From the NCBI GenBank assembly GCA_011176545.1, contig DUEN01000032.1, forward strand, positions 1-32,795: 32,795 bases of DNA, written 5' to 3'. This DNA comes from Caldilineae bacterium. Lineage in GTDB: Bacteria > Chloroflexota > Anaerolineae > DUEN01. Of the stretch, positions 7,467-14,604 are shown in pieces; position 1 is the first letter of the stretch, and each line of letters begins with the position of its first letter. Made by a program: the position numbers and the translations under genes. A model generated the notes under the pieces. The model saw only the letters and a program-made list of their open reading frames with translations. It was not told the origin of the DNA and ran no database searches.

Positions 7467-10304
7467 TCACGGGCGACATCCCACGATGGGCTGGTCCATC
7501 ACCGGAAAATACGTGCGGGCATCCACGCCATGCACCCACACGTTGGAGCGCGTCTTATAACCATCCACTTCGATCCAAAACGTCCAGCGAGAGCGCCCAT
7601 CGCGAGCAGCGCTCACATCGATATTGTCGAAGTCCCACACCGGATATGAGACGTCACCGGATATGATCCTCATGTAGCCGATGCCTATCGTGCGTCCGAT
7701 ATCATTGTCCAGCGCGCCCATCAACCGCACGACGAGCTCCGGATCGGGGGGCACCGAGGTCAACGTCCCCGGCAGGTAGAGGCCAACGCGGACATTGGCC
7801 CAATCAGCTTCCTCAACCGGGCGAGGACGGCCATCGATATCATGAGGCCACACTACCAGGATACGGGCGTCAAGCTCACCTTCTGGCATGCGCGAGGACA
7901 CGGCCTGGGGCCATGCCGGCAGCGGGTAATAGGTACGCGCGTCGGCCGCATGGGCCCACACGCTCGTTCTGGTCATCACGCCGGGGATCCTCACCAGGTA
8001 ATACAGCTTGGCATCCCGTTCTTGAGCATAGCTCACGTCGATATCGTTCACATCCCACAAGGACATGGTCGCGTCGCCCAACCGGCGCGGTTGAGCGCGA
8101 GCCAGGCGTTGGGCAAGCTCGCTATCCCGCGCCTCCCACACCTCCACCGGGGGATCCCAGCCACATGGCACGGGCTCCAAACTATCAGGACGGAATAAGC
8201 GCAAGCTGAGATTCGCCCGCGTGGCCTGATCGACGGGCGCCCATCCATGCGGCCATACGATCTCGATACGGGCGTCCACAACCGAGGGAAGGGAAAGCTC
8301 TTCCTTCGGCGGGCCACTCGCCCATAACCCGGCACGCTCCGTGGCCAGGATGATCCCATCAGCCGATCGGTAGTCCGCGGCGATGGCCGTCACCCTGTTA
8401 TCCCCCAGCGTACGCCCAATGGATTCCCATGTGCGACCGCCATCCTCGCTCGCCCATAAGCCGGCATCCTGGCGCGCGACGATGATCCGACCCGACCGGC
8501 GGGGATCGACCCACACCACGTCGAAGGTAGCGTCGGAGGGCAACCCCCGTGTCTGTTCCCAGGTCTTCCCCGCGTCCCGGCTGAGCCACAGGCCCCCGCC
8601 AACCACCGCAGCGATGAGGAGCTGATCGTTCCCCGCCAATTGAACGATCCCCACGCCAGGCTCGACCGGTCCGCCCAGCGCCTGCCAAGTGAGCCCCCCA
8701 TCCTGTGAGCGATATATCCCAGGCTCACCCTCCTGGACGACAACATATAACCCATCCGAACGTATTAGCATCGGGCCGACCTGGGCGCCGTCAAACGCTA
8801 CCTGACGCCATGTCTCGCCCGCATCATCGGAGCGATACAGGCCAGCCTTGTAAGTAGCGGCGTAGAGGATGCCCTCCGAGCTGACCAGCACCTGTCGCAC
8901 GACGTGATCCGTCAGCCCGCACCCCTGCCACGTATGACCGTAGTCGGAGCTCCAACACACTCCCTCGTATGTGGCCGCGTAGACGCGTCCTGAGATGAGC
9001 GGATCCTTCGCGAAGGCGTTGATGCGACTCCTCCCCAGCCCACGAGCGGCGTGCCAGCGGAGATCACTATCGATGAGCAGCGAAGGCGGCGGTGGGATCT
9101 CCGTCCCGCTCCAGGGCATCGCGGCCAGCCATATATCCGGGGCGCTCTTCGAGCTGTACAGAGCGTGGATCATCCCGTTCGGCGGGAGGCCTTGACTGGA
9201 GGGCCTCCACGTGGGCTCATTCACCTCCCATCGATAGACGCCCAACGGCGTGGCAGCCCATAAGACGTCCTCCCGTCCCTGATCCAGGAACAGTCGGTAT
9301 GCTCCCATCGCACCCAGATCTCCCTCCATCAAGGTCCAAGAGGGATCCTCCCATGAGCCTATCAGGACGCCCTCGCTCGTAGATAATACCAGACGTCCAT
9401 CCAGGAGGGCTAAGAGGGCCGTCGGGTGCGCAGGAGAGCCGGAGGACAGAAGGAACTCGGACCACGTACGCCCCTGGTCCTGGCTGCGCGCGATCGCCAG
9501 ATGCAGCCCGCGGTCATCTTGAATCAAGCGAGCTGCGAAGAGTACGGTGGGAGTGCCGGGCGAGGCGGCTAACACCGTCATCCCCTGAGTAAGCGAAGGG
9601 TCGAGTCCGCCAGGTAGCCAGGTAACGCCGCCGTCCTGACTGATCAACACTCCGCCCTGTGTGGCCGCGTAGAGCCGATCGGCATCTTGGGGATCGACCA
9701 GAACACGGCCCAGTCCGCTGCCAGGCCCCGTATCGAACTCCCGAATGAGCAGCCGCTTGAAACTCTGCCCCCCATCCTGGCTGCGAAAGAGCCAATGGCG
9801 GGGATACTTCTGATTCTCAGCCGCGACGACGTAGATCTTGTCGGGGTTCGTACCGGGAAGGATCACCTGGCGTATGGTCATGCCACGGTCAGGCCAGCGG
9901 AACAGCTCGGAGCCTGTAGCATGCTCCAGAGGCACGCGCCTCCAGACGACATCCAGCGGATCACGCCGGTACAGCCCGTCGCTTGTGCCGAGGAACAACG
10001 TGCCGGAAGGGGACACGGCGATCGTGGTGAAGGTCAGCCAGCTTAAATCATTACCAGCCGGACTCCAGGTCTGCCCTCCATCATCCGAACGATAGAGGGC
10101 GGTGACCACACGTTGAGCCGTCAGGGCCTCAACGATGGCCCACAATTGTTGGGGCTGTTGTGGGTGTTGGGCCAGATCGATCACAGCGCCATAGGGGAAG
10201 TTAAGGGGATGGAATTCCCACTTCGTGGCCGCCGCTACGTCAGGCCCCCGGACGCCTGAAAGGACCACGAGCGCGAGCGAACACACGCACCGTATAAAGG
10301 ACAT
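7467..10304 (-). CDS. Secreted multi-Asp-box (BNR/sortilin-like) beta-propeller protein with duplicated C-terminal domain
   Basis: 945 residues from ATG 10304. The first about 25 residues (MSFIRCVCSLALVVLSG then AAA) form a signal peptide. Nine Asp-box motifs (S-x-D-x-G-x-T-W or close) occur at about residues 73, 175, 222, 274, 452, 492, 533, 575 and 619, typical of sialidase/VPS10/YCF48-type propeller blades. There is no sialidase FRIP motif, so binding or scaffolding is more likely than hydrolysis. Residues about 678-797 and 813-935 are two copies of one domain, each starting ARIxVVWPH-like and ending VWxHxxDARTYxP. The frame extends upstream to 10391, but that start would lie beyond the predicted promoter and has no signal peptide. 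I do not recognise the C-terminal domain. It is upstream of the anchored metallopeptidase on the same strand. Confidence 0.85.
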   Translation of the reverse strand: MSFIRCVCSLALVVLSGVRGPDVAAATKWEFHPLNFPYGAVIDLAQHPQQPQQLWAIVEALTAQRVVTALYRSDDGGQTWSPAGNDLSWLTFTTIAVSPSGTLFLGTSDGLYRRDPLDVVWRRVPLEHATGSELFRWPDRGMTIRQVILPGTNPDKIYVVAAENQKYPRHWLFRSQDGGQSFKRLLIREFDTGPGSGLGRVLVDPQDADRLYAATQGGVLISQDGGVTWLPGGLDPSLTQGMTVLAASPGTPTVLFAARLIQDDRGLHLAIARSQDQGRTWSEFLLSSGSPAHPTALLALLDGRLVLSTSEGVLIGSWEDPSWTLMEGDLGAMGAYRLFLDQGREDVLWAATPLGVYRWEVNEPTWRPSSQGLPPNGMIHALYSSKSAPDIWLAAMPWSGTEIPPPPSLLIDSDLRWHAARGLGRSRINAFAKDPLISGRVYAATYEGVCWSSDYGHTWQGCGLTDHVVRQVLVSSEGILYAATYKAGLYRSDDAGETWRQVAFDGAQVGPMLIRSDGLYVVVQEGEPGIYRSQDGGLTWQALGGPVEPGVGIVQLAGNDQLLIAAVVGGGLWLSRDAGKTWEQTRGLPSDATFDVVWVDPRRSGRIIVARQDAGLWASEDGGRTWESIGRTLGDNRVTAIAADYRSADGIILATERAGLWASGPPKEELSLPSVVDARIEIVWPHGWAPVDQATRANLSLRLFRPDSLEPVPCGWDPPVEVWEARDSELAQRLARAQPRRLGDATMSLWDVNDIDVSYAQERDAKLYYLVRIPGVMTRTSVWAHAADARTYYPLPAWPQAVSSRMPEGELDARILVVWPHDIDGRPRPVEEADWANVRVGLYLPGTLTSVPPDPELVVRLMGALDNDIGRTIGIGYMRIISGDVSYPVWDFDNIDVSAARDGRSRWTFWIEVDGYKTRSNVWVHGVDARTYFPVMDQPIVGCRP

Positions 10305-10355
10305 AACTATTGGTCCCGGATGACAGGAAACAGTTGGCCATTCATAACTATGCGT

Positions 10356-10384
10356 ATCATAGCTTGAGCGAAGGGTTCGCGCAA
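10356..10384 (-). promoter_or_regulatory. Candidate promoter for the Asp-box protein
   Basis: Minus strand: TTGCGC (10384-10379), 17-nt spacer, TATGAT (10361-10356). The -10 match is good and the -35 is partial. A start near 10349 would give a leader of about 45 nt before ATG 10304. Confidence 0.4.
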
Positions 10385-10405
10385 ATCGCACTGGGAAGAG
10401 TCATC

Positions 10406-10518
10406 CTTGCCTTGCCAGATGAACTTAGGGCGTCCACAAGGGACGCGACATGCGCATCAACTTAACAGCACAAGCGAGTTATCTTGCCTTGTCGGATGAG
10501 TTCAGAGCGTCCACAAGG
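10406..10518. repeat. 36-nt direct repeat, two copies 77 bp apart
   Basis: Copies at 10406-10441 and 10483-10518 begin with CTTGCCTTG and end with GCGTCCACAAGG. They match at 30 of 36 positions, and all six differences are transitions. They lie upstream of the Asp-box gene. The intervening 41 bp are unrelated. Confidence 0.75.
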
Positions 10519-10548
10519 AATACCCCAACCTTGGGCTGGAGGCCTCGT

Positions 10549-10573
10549 GTAGGGGCAGCCCTTGTGGCTCCTC
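10549..10573. repeat. REP-like element, inverted orientation
   Basis: GTAGGGGCAGCC, then CTTGT, then an imperfect GGCTCCTC arm. This is the window's GTAGGGGC palindrome read in the opposite direction, with a degenerate right arm. Confidence 0.5.
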
Positions 10574-10642
10574 TGGCTCAAAAGATGATGGGCAAGAATC
10601 CGTATCTATCCGCTTCACTCATATTAGCATACACGAGACAAT

Positions 10643-10670
10643 GTAGGGTCACACGGCCGGGCGTCCCTAC
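10643..10670. repeat. REP-like element flanked by GTAGGG/CCCTAC
   Basis: The outer arms GTAGGG (10643-10648) and CCCTAC (10665-10670) are exact inverted repeats around a GC-rich core containing GGCCGGGCG. It is a further copy of the dispersed family, about 70 bp from the copy at 10549. Confidence 0.55.
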
Positions 10671-10691
10671 AAAAGACAACTCGTGCGTTGT

Positions 10692-10738
10692 CTAATAAAA
10701 GTGCGAAGCCGGGATGTCGGACACCCCCGGCTTCGCGC
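10692..10738 (-). terminator. Rho-independent terminator of the SIMPL gene
   Basis: An 11-bp perfect stem (10703-10713 with 10726-10736, GCGAAGCCGGG) is extendable by two pairs. On the minus strand it is followed by CTTTTATTA. It lies about 90 bp downstream of the SIMPL stop codon and would insulate that gene from the Asp-box gene. Confidence 0.7.
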
Positions 10739-10824
10739 GGAAGAAGCTCTGGCGTTTCTATGTACCAAAAAGGCGAACGAAAGGGCCGGTCCTCCAGGGA
10801 CGCGGCCCCCGCCGCTCTCATCAC

Positions 10825-11589
10825 TCACTTGATGGCGAACACCACCTGCAATTGCGCTCGGAAGGTCAGCTCGCCCGGGGAGATTGGGCCTGCGCCACCG
10901 AACGCGGGCGCCGCCGCCTCCATAACGCCGATGATCGGATAGCCAGGGCCGCTGACGAGTTCACTGACGCTGATCACATCCCCTAACTCCACGCCCGCCA
11001 GCTCGGCCAGTTCAGCGGCCTTCTCACGAGCGTTCTCCATCGCCTTAGCCCGCGCTTCGGACTCCGCCTCGGCGGCGGTGTCCTCGACCCCGAAGCTCAC
11101 GCCCCAGATGTTGTTCGCGCCCGCCTCGATGGCGGCATCCAGGACGGCAGCGACCTCCTCCAGGTCCCGGATCGTCACCTGGACCATATTGGACACCCGA
11201 TATCGTCCCTGAGGAGCCGTCGGGCCTTCCGCTCCTTCCGGAACGGCGGGCCTGGGCATGTACGGTTCACGCTCGAAACGAATGCTGTAATTTGAAGTCC
11301 GGATATCCTTCGCATCGACCCCGGCCTCCTGCAGGGCCTCCAAGACGGCGGTCATGAGCTCCTGATTCTGCGCCACGGCTTCCTTCACCGTCGGCGCGAG
11401 CACCTCCACGCCGATCTGAGCGCGGGCCACATCCGGGTCAACCCGGACTACCCCCTGGCCCACCACGGTGATCGTGCGCTGGACATCACTAGGTAAACCA
11501 GCTTGAGGATACGTGAAAGCCAACCCACCCAGAGCAGCGCCGAGCATCATGATGACCATGATCACGGCCAGTCCTTTCCTGCGAGACAT
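10825..11589 (-). CDS. SIMPL-domain (DUF541) exported protein
   Basis: 254 residues from ATG 11589. An N-terminal hydrophobic helix (about residues 5-24) is a signal peptide or anchor. The SIMPL/DUF541 domain follows, starting TITVVGQGVVRVDPDVARAQ and including the conserved ALQEAGVDAKDIRTSNYSI segment and the C-terminal ARAKAMENAREKAAELAELAG helix. The family forms periplasmic or extracellular oligomers of unclear role (related to BP26/YggE). AGGAGG is 6 nt before ATG 11589 and directly abuts the in-frame ATG at 11595, so the later start is chosen; the frame further upstream to 11700 is not expected to be translated. It is a single-gene unit with its own terminator. Confidence 0.9.
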   Translation of the reverse strand: MSRRKGLAVIMVIMMLGAALGGLAFTYPQAGLPSDVQRTITVVGQGVVRVDPDVARAQIGVEVLAPTVKEAVAQNQELMTAVLEALQEAGVDAKDIRTSNYSIRFEREPYMPRPAVPEGAEGPTAPQGRYRVSNMVQVTIRDLEEVAAVLDAAIEAGANNIWGVSFGVEDTAAEAESEARAKAMENAREKAAELAELAGVELGDVISVSELVSGPGYPIIGVMEAAAPAFGGAGPISPGELTFRAQLQVVFAIK

Positions 11590-11782
11590 CGGCATCCTCC
11601 TCACGAAGATTTTCGAGCTTTCCCCCGAAACGTGTTGACGAGGGTCACTTCCTGCGCGAGAGCATATCCCCCGGCGCGCTTTATGGAAACTAATGGACAA
11701 CTCTTAGACGATATGGGAGGCCTCCCGGTTCCCTGCCTGTGAAGAGGCAGGCTGGACACATGTAGGAACTTGACCATGTTTT

Positions 11783-11868
11783 TCTCTCAACCGCAGAGAA
11801 ACCGGGGGCGCAGAGTCCCTCTCTATCTTTCCGCATCTCCTCTGCGTCCTCAACGACTCCACGGCGAA
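11783..11868. repeat. CGCAGAG-type inverted intergenic element
   Basis: The left part reads AACCGCAGAGAAACC and GGGCGCAGAG; the right part reads CCTCTGCGTCCTC. Together they form an imperfect inverted repeat spanning about 85 bp. The sequence style matches the low-complexity AACCGCAGAG/CTCTGCGTCC elements I know from many environmental genomes, and parallels the element at 29313-29440. Confidence 0.45.
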
Positions 11869-12114
11869 ATACAGGCAATCCACTGCGTCAGGGGTATAGC
11901 ACAAAGTTTTCGGTAGCTATGAGGCAGGGGGTAGCTCCGCACTTAACCGTAGTCTCCCCCACATATAGTGTTGAATATCGCACCAAACACAATATATCGA
12001 GCGACAAGATTCATCTTGCAGCCACGGTTTAGTGTAGTGTTACCAGGCAGGGCGCGGCGAGATTTATCCGCCATCAGAGCACCTATCGCCCCATCCAGGC
12101 AGATGACCAGGCCC

Positions 12115-12148
12115 TTCCCAGGCGGTGGATTAATCCACCGCCTGGGAA
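12115..12148. repeat. 34-bp perfect palindrome
   Basis: The arms TTCCCAGGCGGTGGATT and its exact reverse complement meet at a central TA with no loop. It is about 130 bp upstream of the transporter promoter. It may be a second palindromic repeat family or a DNA-binding site; no second copy is in the window. Confidence 0.85.
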
Positions 12149-12275
12149 ACGGTGTTCGCGAGGCTCGCATTGAGGCCTCTGCTGAGATAACCCGCGATCT
12201 TGACCGACGATTTCGTGCTATACCCCACCAACCCACTCCGAAAAGTCTCTGCTGTACCCCCGCGTCAGTGAACGG

Positions 12276-12303
12276 TTGACAGATGGCGGAAAACCTGTAC
12301 AAT
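12276..12303 (+). promoter_or_regulatory. Strong sigma70-like promoter of the ABC transporter operon
   Basis: A perfect TTGACA (12276-12281) and TACAAT (12298-12303) are separated by 16 nt. Transcription should start near 12310 and produce a leader of about 178 nt ahead of the solute-binding protein ATG at 12488. Confidence 0.75.
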
Positions 12304-12319
12304 AAAACCAGGTTCTTAC

Positions 12320-12349
12320 ATGCGGAACAGCGCCGGCGCTGCTCCGCAT
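12320..12349 (+). promoter_or_regulatory. Leader hairpin in the transporter mRNA
   Basis: A 30-nt near-perfect palindrome with arms ATGCGGAACAGCGCC and GGCGCTGCTCCGCAT (one mismatched pair) begins about 10 nt into the predicted transcript. It is followed by CTTCCCCC rather than a T-run, so it is more likely an mRNA-stabilising 5' structure or binding site than a terminator. Confidence 0.6.
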
Positions 12350-12487
12350 CTTCCCCCAGTATACCCCTCTTTCTCAATAAAACAATCCTTGCGGGTGGAC
12401 AGCGGGGTTCATTCCTGCATCACAGCGAGTGAATCCCGTTTTGTCTTTATCGGGGCCAAGTCTAATCAGTCAAAGAAGGAGGCGACT

Positions 12488-14296
12488 ATGTCCGGCACAT
12501 TGGACCGGAAGCAACTGGAACGACTTCGCGAGGAACTCAGGGAAGCTTACGACTTCGATCCGCGGGATCCGCTGTTCGGCCTGAGCCGCGCGGATCTGAG
12601 TGGGCCCAAGTTGAGCCGCCGCACAGTATTGCGCCTGATGGCCGCCGCGGGCATGCTGTCCCTGGCGGATCTCATCGTCGCGTGTGCGCCGCCGGCCGCG
12701 ACGCCACAGGCCGCTCCCGAGGTCGCGGAGACGCCAGCCAGGAAGGGCGGCGAGCTGACCTGCGGCTGGGCGGGTACGGGCGAGATCCGCACCCTGGACC
12801 CCGCGCAGATCAATCAGGTCCTGCAATTCCAGATCGCATCCAACGTGCTGAGCGGCCTGACGCATATCAACCCGGATCTCACCGCCGAGGGCGACCTGGC
12901 CACAAGCTGGGAAGTCTCCGAGGATGGGCTGGAGTGGACCTTCTACCTGCGCGAGGGCGTCACCTTCCACAACGGGGATCCCTTCACCGCCGATGACGTG
13001 ATCTTCACCTACAATCGATCCAAGGACCCGGAGCAATCCATCCACTCCCGGGTGTTGGCCAACGTCGTGGACGTCCAGAAGGTTGATGACTACACGGTGA
13101 AGATCATCCTGGCCAAGCCTCAGGCCTCCTTGTTGGTGAAGACGCTGGAGCGCTCCAGCGGCCGCGCCATGACCATCGTCAATCGGCGTGCCCTGGAGGA
13201 GATGGGGCCCGAGCAGTACGGCCTCACGCCCGTGGGGACCGGCCCCTTCCGGGTGGTCGAGCATCAGCTAGGCCAGGGCGTCGTGCTGGAGCGGTTCGAG
13301 AACTACTATGATCCTGAGCGCCCCAAACTGGACAAGGTCACCATCATCCCGATCCCGGAGCCGGAGCCGCTGGCGGCGGCCATCGAGGCCGGCGATATCC
13401 AGCTCATCGGGGGCAACCCGCCCGCGGCCGAGTTGATCGATCGCTTCGAGGCCAATCCCGATCTCGTCGTCTCCACGATCACGGGGCCTGGCTTCCAGGC
13501 GCTCTGGCTCAACCCCTGGCGCGACCCCTATAAGGTGCCCGACTTTAACAAGCCGGTCGAGGAGCTGAAGAAGGAGAAGGGCTTCAAGGTACGATTGGCC
13601 ATCGCCAAAGCCATCGACCGTGACGAGCTCATCAAGCGGGCGCTGTTCGGGCGCGGCCAACCGGCCTTCGGCACGGTCAACCCGGCGATGCGCTTCTACT
13701 TCGACACGAGTATCAACGAGACCAGCGAGCAGCGGTTCGATCTGGAAGAGGCGCGCCGGCTGCTGGCCGAGGCCGGGTATCCCAACGGCGAGGGCTTCCC
13801 CACGTTGAAACTCATGGTCACGCCGGCTGGCAAGCGCGAGGGCGAGATCATCATCGACATCCTGAAGAAGAACCTCAACATTAACGTCGAGCTGGACATC
13901 AAGGACTTCCCGGTCCTGATCGACCACTTCGATTCGATGGACTTCGATATGCTGCGCATCGGCAGTGGCGGCGATTATGACCCCGACGATGCGCTGGTGG
14001 ACTGGATGCAGACGGAGTCCAAGTTCAACGGCCCCAACCGGGACAAGGAGACGATGCCTTTCGGCTTCTTCTCGGATAAGGAGGTCGATGAGCTGATCGA
14101 GCAGGAGCGCGTCGAGACGAACCTTGAACGCCGAAAGGAACTGGTCCAGAAGGCGAATAAGATCACGTCCGACAAGGTGGCGGCGGTCTTCCTGTACCAT
14201 CCGCTGGACATCCTGGTATACCGCAAGGAAGTGAACTATCCAGATGAGAGCCGCATTCCGGGCCTGGTCGATCTGGATCGGGTGACCATCGCATAG
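12488..14296 (+). CDS. ABC transporter solute-binding lipoprotein, family 5 (oligopeptide/dipeptide/nickel type)
   Basis: 602 residues from ATG 12488, with AAGGAGG 5 nt upstream; the open frame further upstream to 12320 lies inside the leader hairpin. A hydrophilic 42-residue N-terminus precedes a Tat-like signal (SRRTVLRLM, Arg44-Arg45) and lipobox IVAC with Cys66. The SBP_bac_5 fold follows, with LATSWEVSEDGLEWTFYLR, GDPFTADDVIFTYNR and VGTGPFRVVEH as family hallmarks and an AKAIDRDELIKRALFGRG segment in the second lobe. The mature protein should sit on the outer face of the membrane and deliver ligand to the permeases encoded downstream. Ligand may be a peptide, but many members bind oligosaccharides, so specificity is open. 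Intergenic hairpins follow the stop codon. Confidence 0.95.
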   Translation: MSGTLDRKQLERLREELREAYDFDPRDPLFGLSRADLSGPKLSRRTVLRLMAAAGMLSLADLIVACAPPAATPQAAPEVAETPARKGGELTCGWAGTGEIRTLDPAQINQVLQFQIASNVLSGLTHINPDLTAEGDLATSWEVSEDGLEWTFYLREGVTFHNGDPFTADDVIFTYNRSKDPEQSIHSRVLANVVDVQKVDDYTVKIILAKPQASLLVKTLERSSGRAMTIVNRRALEEMGPEQYGLTPVGTGPFRVVEHQLGQGVVLERFENYYDPERPKLDKVTIIPIPEPEPLAAAIEAGDIQLIGGNPPAAELIDRFEANPDLVVSTITGPGFQALWLNPWRDPYKVPDFNKPVEELKKEKGFKVRLAIAKAIDRDELIKRALFGRGQPAFGTVNPAMRFYFDTSINETSEQRFDLEEARRLLAEAGYPNGEGFPTLKLMVTPAGKREGEIIIDILKKNLNINVELDIKDFPVLIDHFDSMDFDMLRIGSGGDYDPDDALVDWMQTESKFNGPNRDKETMPFGFFSDKEVDELIEQERVETNLERRKELVQKANKITSDKVAAVFLYHPLDILVYRKEVNYPDESRIPGLVDLDRVTIA

Positions 14297-14311
14297 CGAT
14301 TCGACCTCGTG

Positions 14312-14340
14312 GGCGACGGGGGTTTATGATCCCCGTCGCC
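14312..14340 (+). promoter_or_regulatory. Hairpin directly after the solute-binding protein gene
   Basis: A 10-bp perfect stem GGCGACGGGG / CCCCGTCGCC with a 9-nt loop starts 15 nt after the stop codon and has no T-run. It probably protects the 3' end of the solute-binding protein message or partly terminates it. Confidence 0.6.
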
Positions 14341-14365
14341 TACAGGTGTATTCCCATGGGCAGTG

Positions 14366-14424
14366 CAGGTCGCGGCGGACGTGCGGTGGGTGATATGCTC
14401 ACCTGCACGGTCCGCCGCGAGCTG
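14366..14424 (+). promoter_or_regulatory. Long imperfect hairpin between solute-binding protein and permease genes
   Basis: Arms of about 26 nt (CAGGTCGCGGCGGACGTGC... and its near reverse complement ending GTCCGCCGCGAGCTG) close on a short TATGC loop. With the 14312 hairpin it gives two strong structures in the 308-bp gap before the permease. Confidence 0.6.
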
Positions 14425-14548
14425 TGAATGAGCGAGGATGTACGCTCTTCTCCCATAGGATTGGACCGGAATACGGGCAAGCGACACGGAATTCCGACGC
14501 TCATCTTGGCACACACGACCAAAACATAGGGCGTTGCCTTTACTCCCA

Positions 14549-14572
14549 GGGCGACCGGCCGGTCGTCCCTAC
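14549..14572. repeat. REP-like palindrome GGGCGACCGGCCGGTCGTCCCTAC
   Basis: A near-perfect palindrome (GGGCGACC/GGTCGTCC) ending in CTAC, about 30 bp upstream of the first permease start. It belongs to the same family as the element at 7344. Confidence 0.7.
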
Positions 14573-14604
14573 GAGAAATCTTGGAGGCATTAAAGGGCGA
14601 GGTT

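Larger units (their letters stand above)
11590..12275. other. Long intergenic region without a convincing gene
   Basis: About 690 bp separate the divergent SIMPL gene and the transporter operon promoter. It contains a CGCAGAG-type inverted element (about 11783-11868) and a 34-bp perfect palindrome (12115-12148). A 144-codon minus-strand frame (11943-12377) crosses the palindrome, the transporter promoter and the leader hairpin and has no Shine-Dalgarno, so it is not called. I see no tRNA or riboswitch fold. Confidence 0.6.

Noticed and set aside
7467..10304. Sialidase (neuraminidase) assignment based on Asp-boxes
   Set aside because: No FRIP/arginine-triad motif is visible; Asp-boxes alone occur in many non-enzymatic propellers.
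10406..10518. CRISPR array
   Set aside because: Only two imperfect repeats, no third unit and no cas gene in the window.
11943..12377. A 144-codon minus-strand frame in the intergenic region
   Set aside because: It crosses a perfect palindrome, the transporter promoter and its leader hairpin, has no Shine-Dalgarno, and reads repeat sequence.
12470..14200. Two long minus-strand frames (264 and 310 codons) opposite the solute-binding protein
   Set aside because: Both are low-complexity shadows of the well-supported SBP_bac_5 gene, without ribosome sites or recognisable domains.
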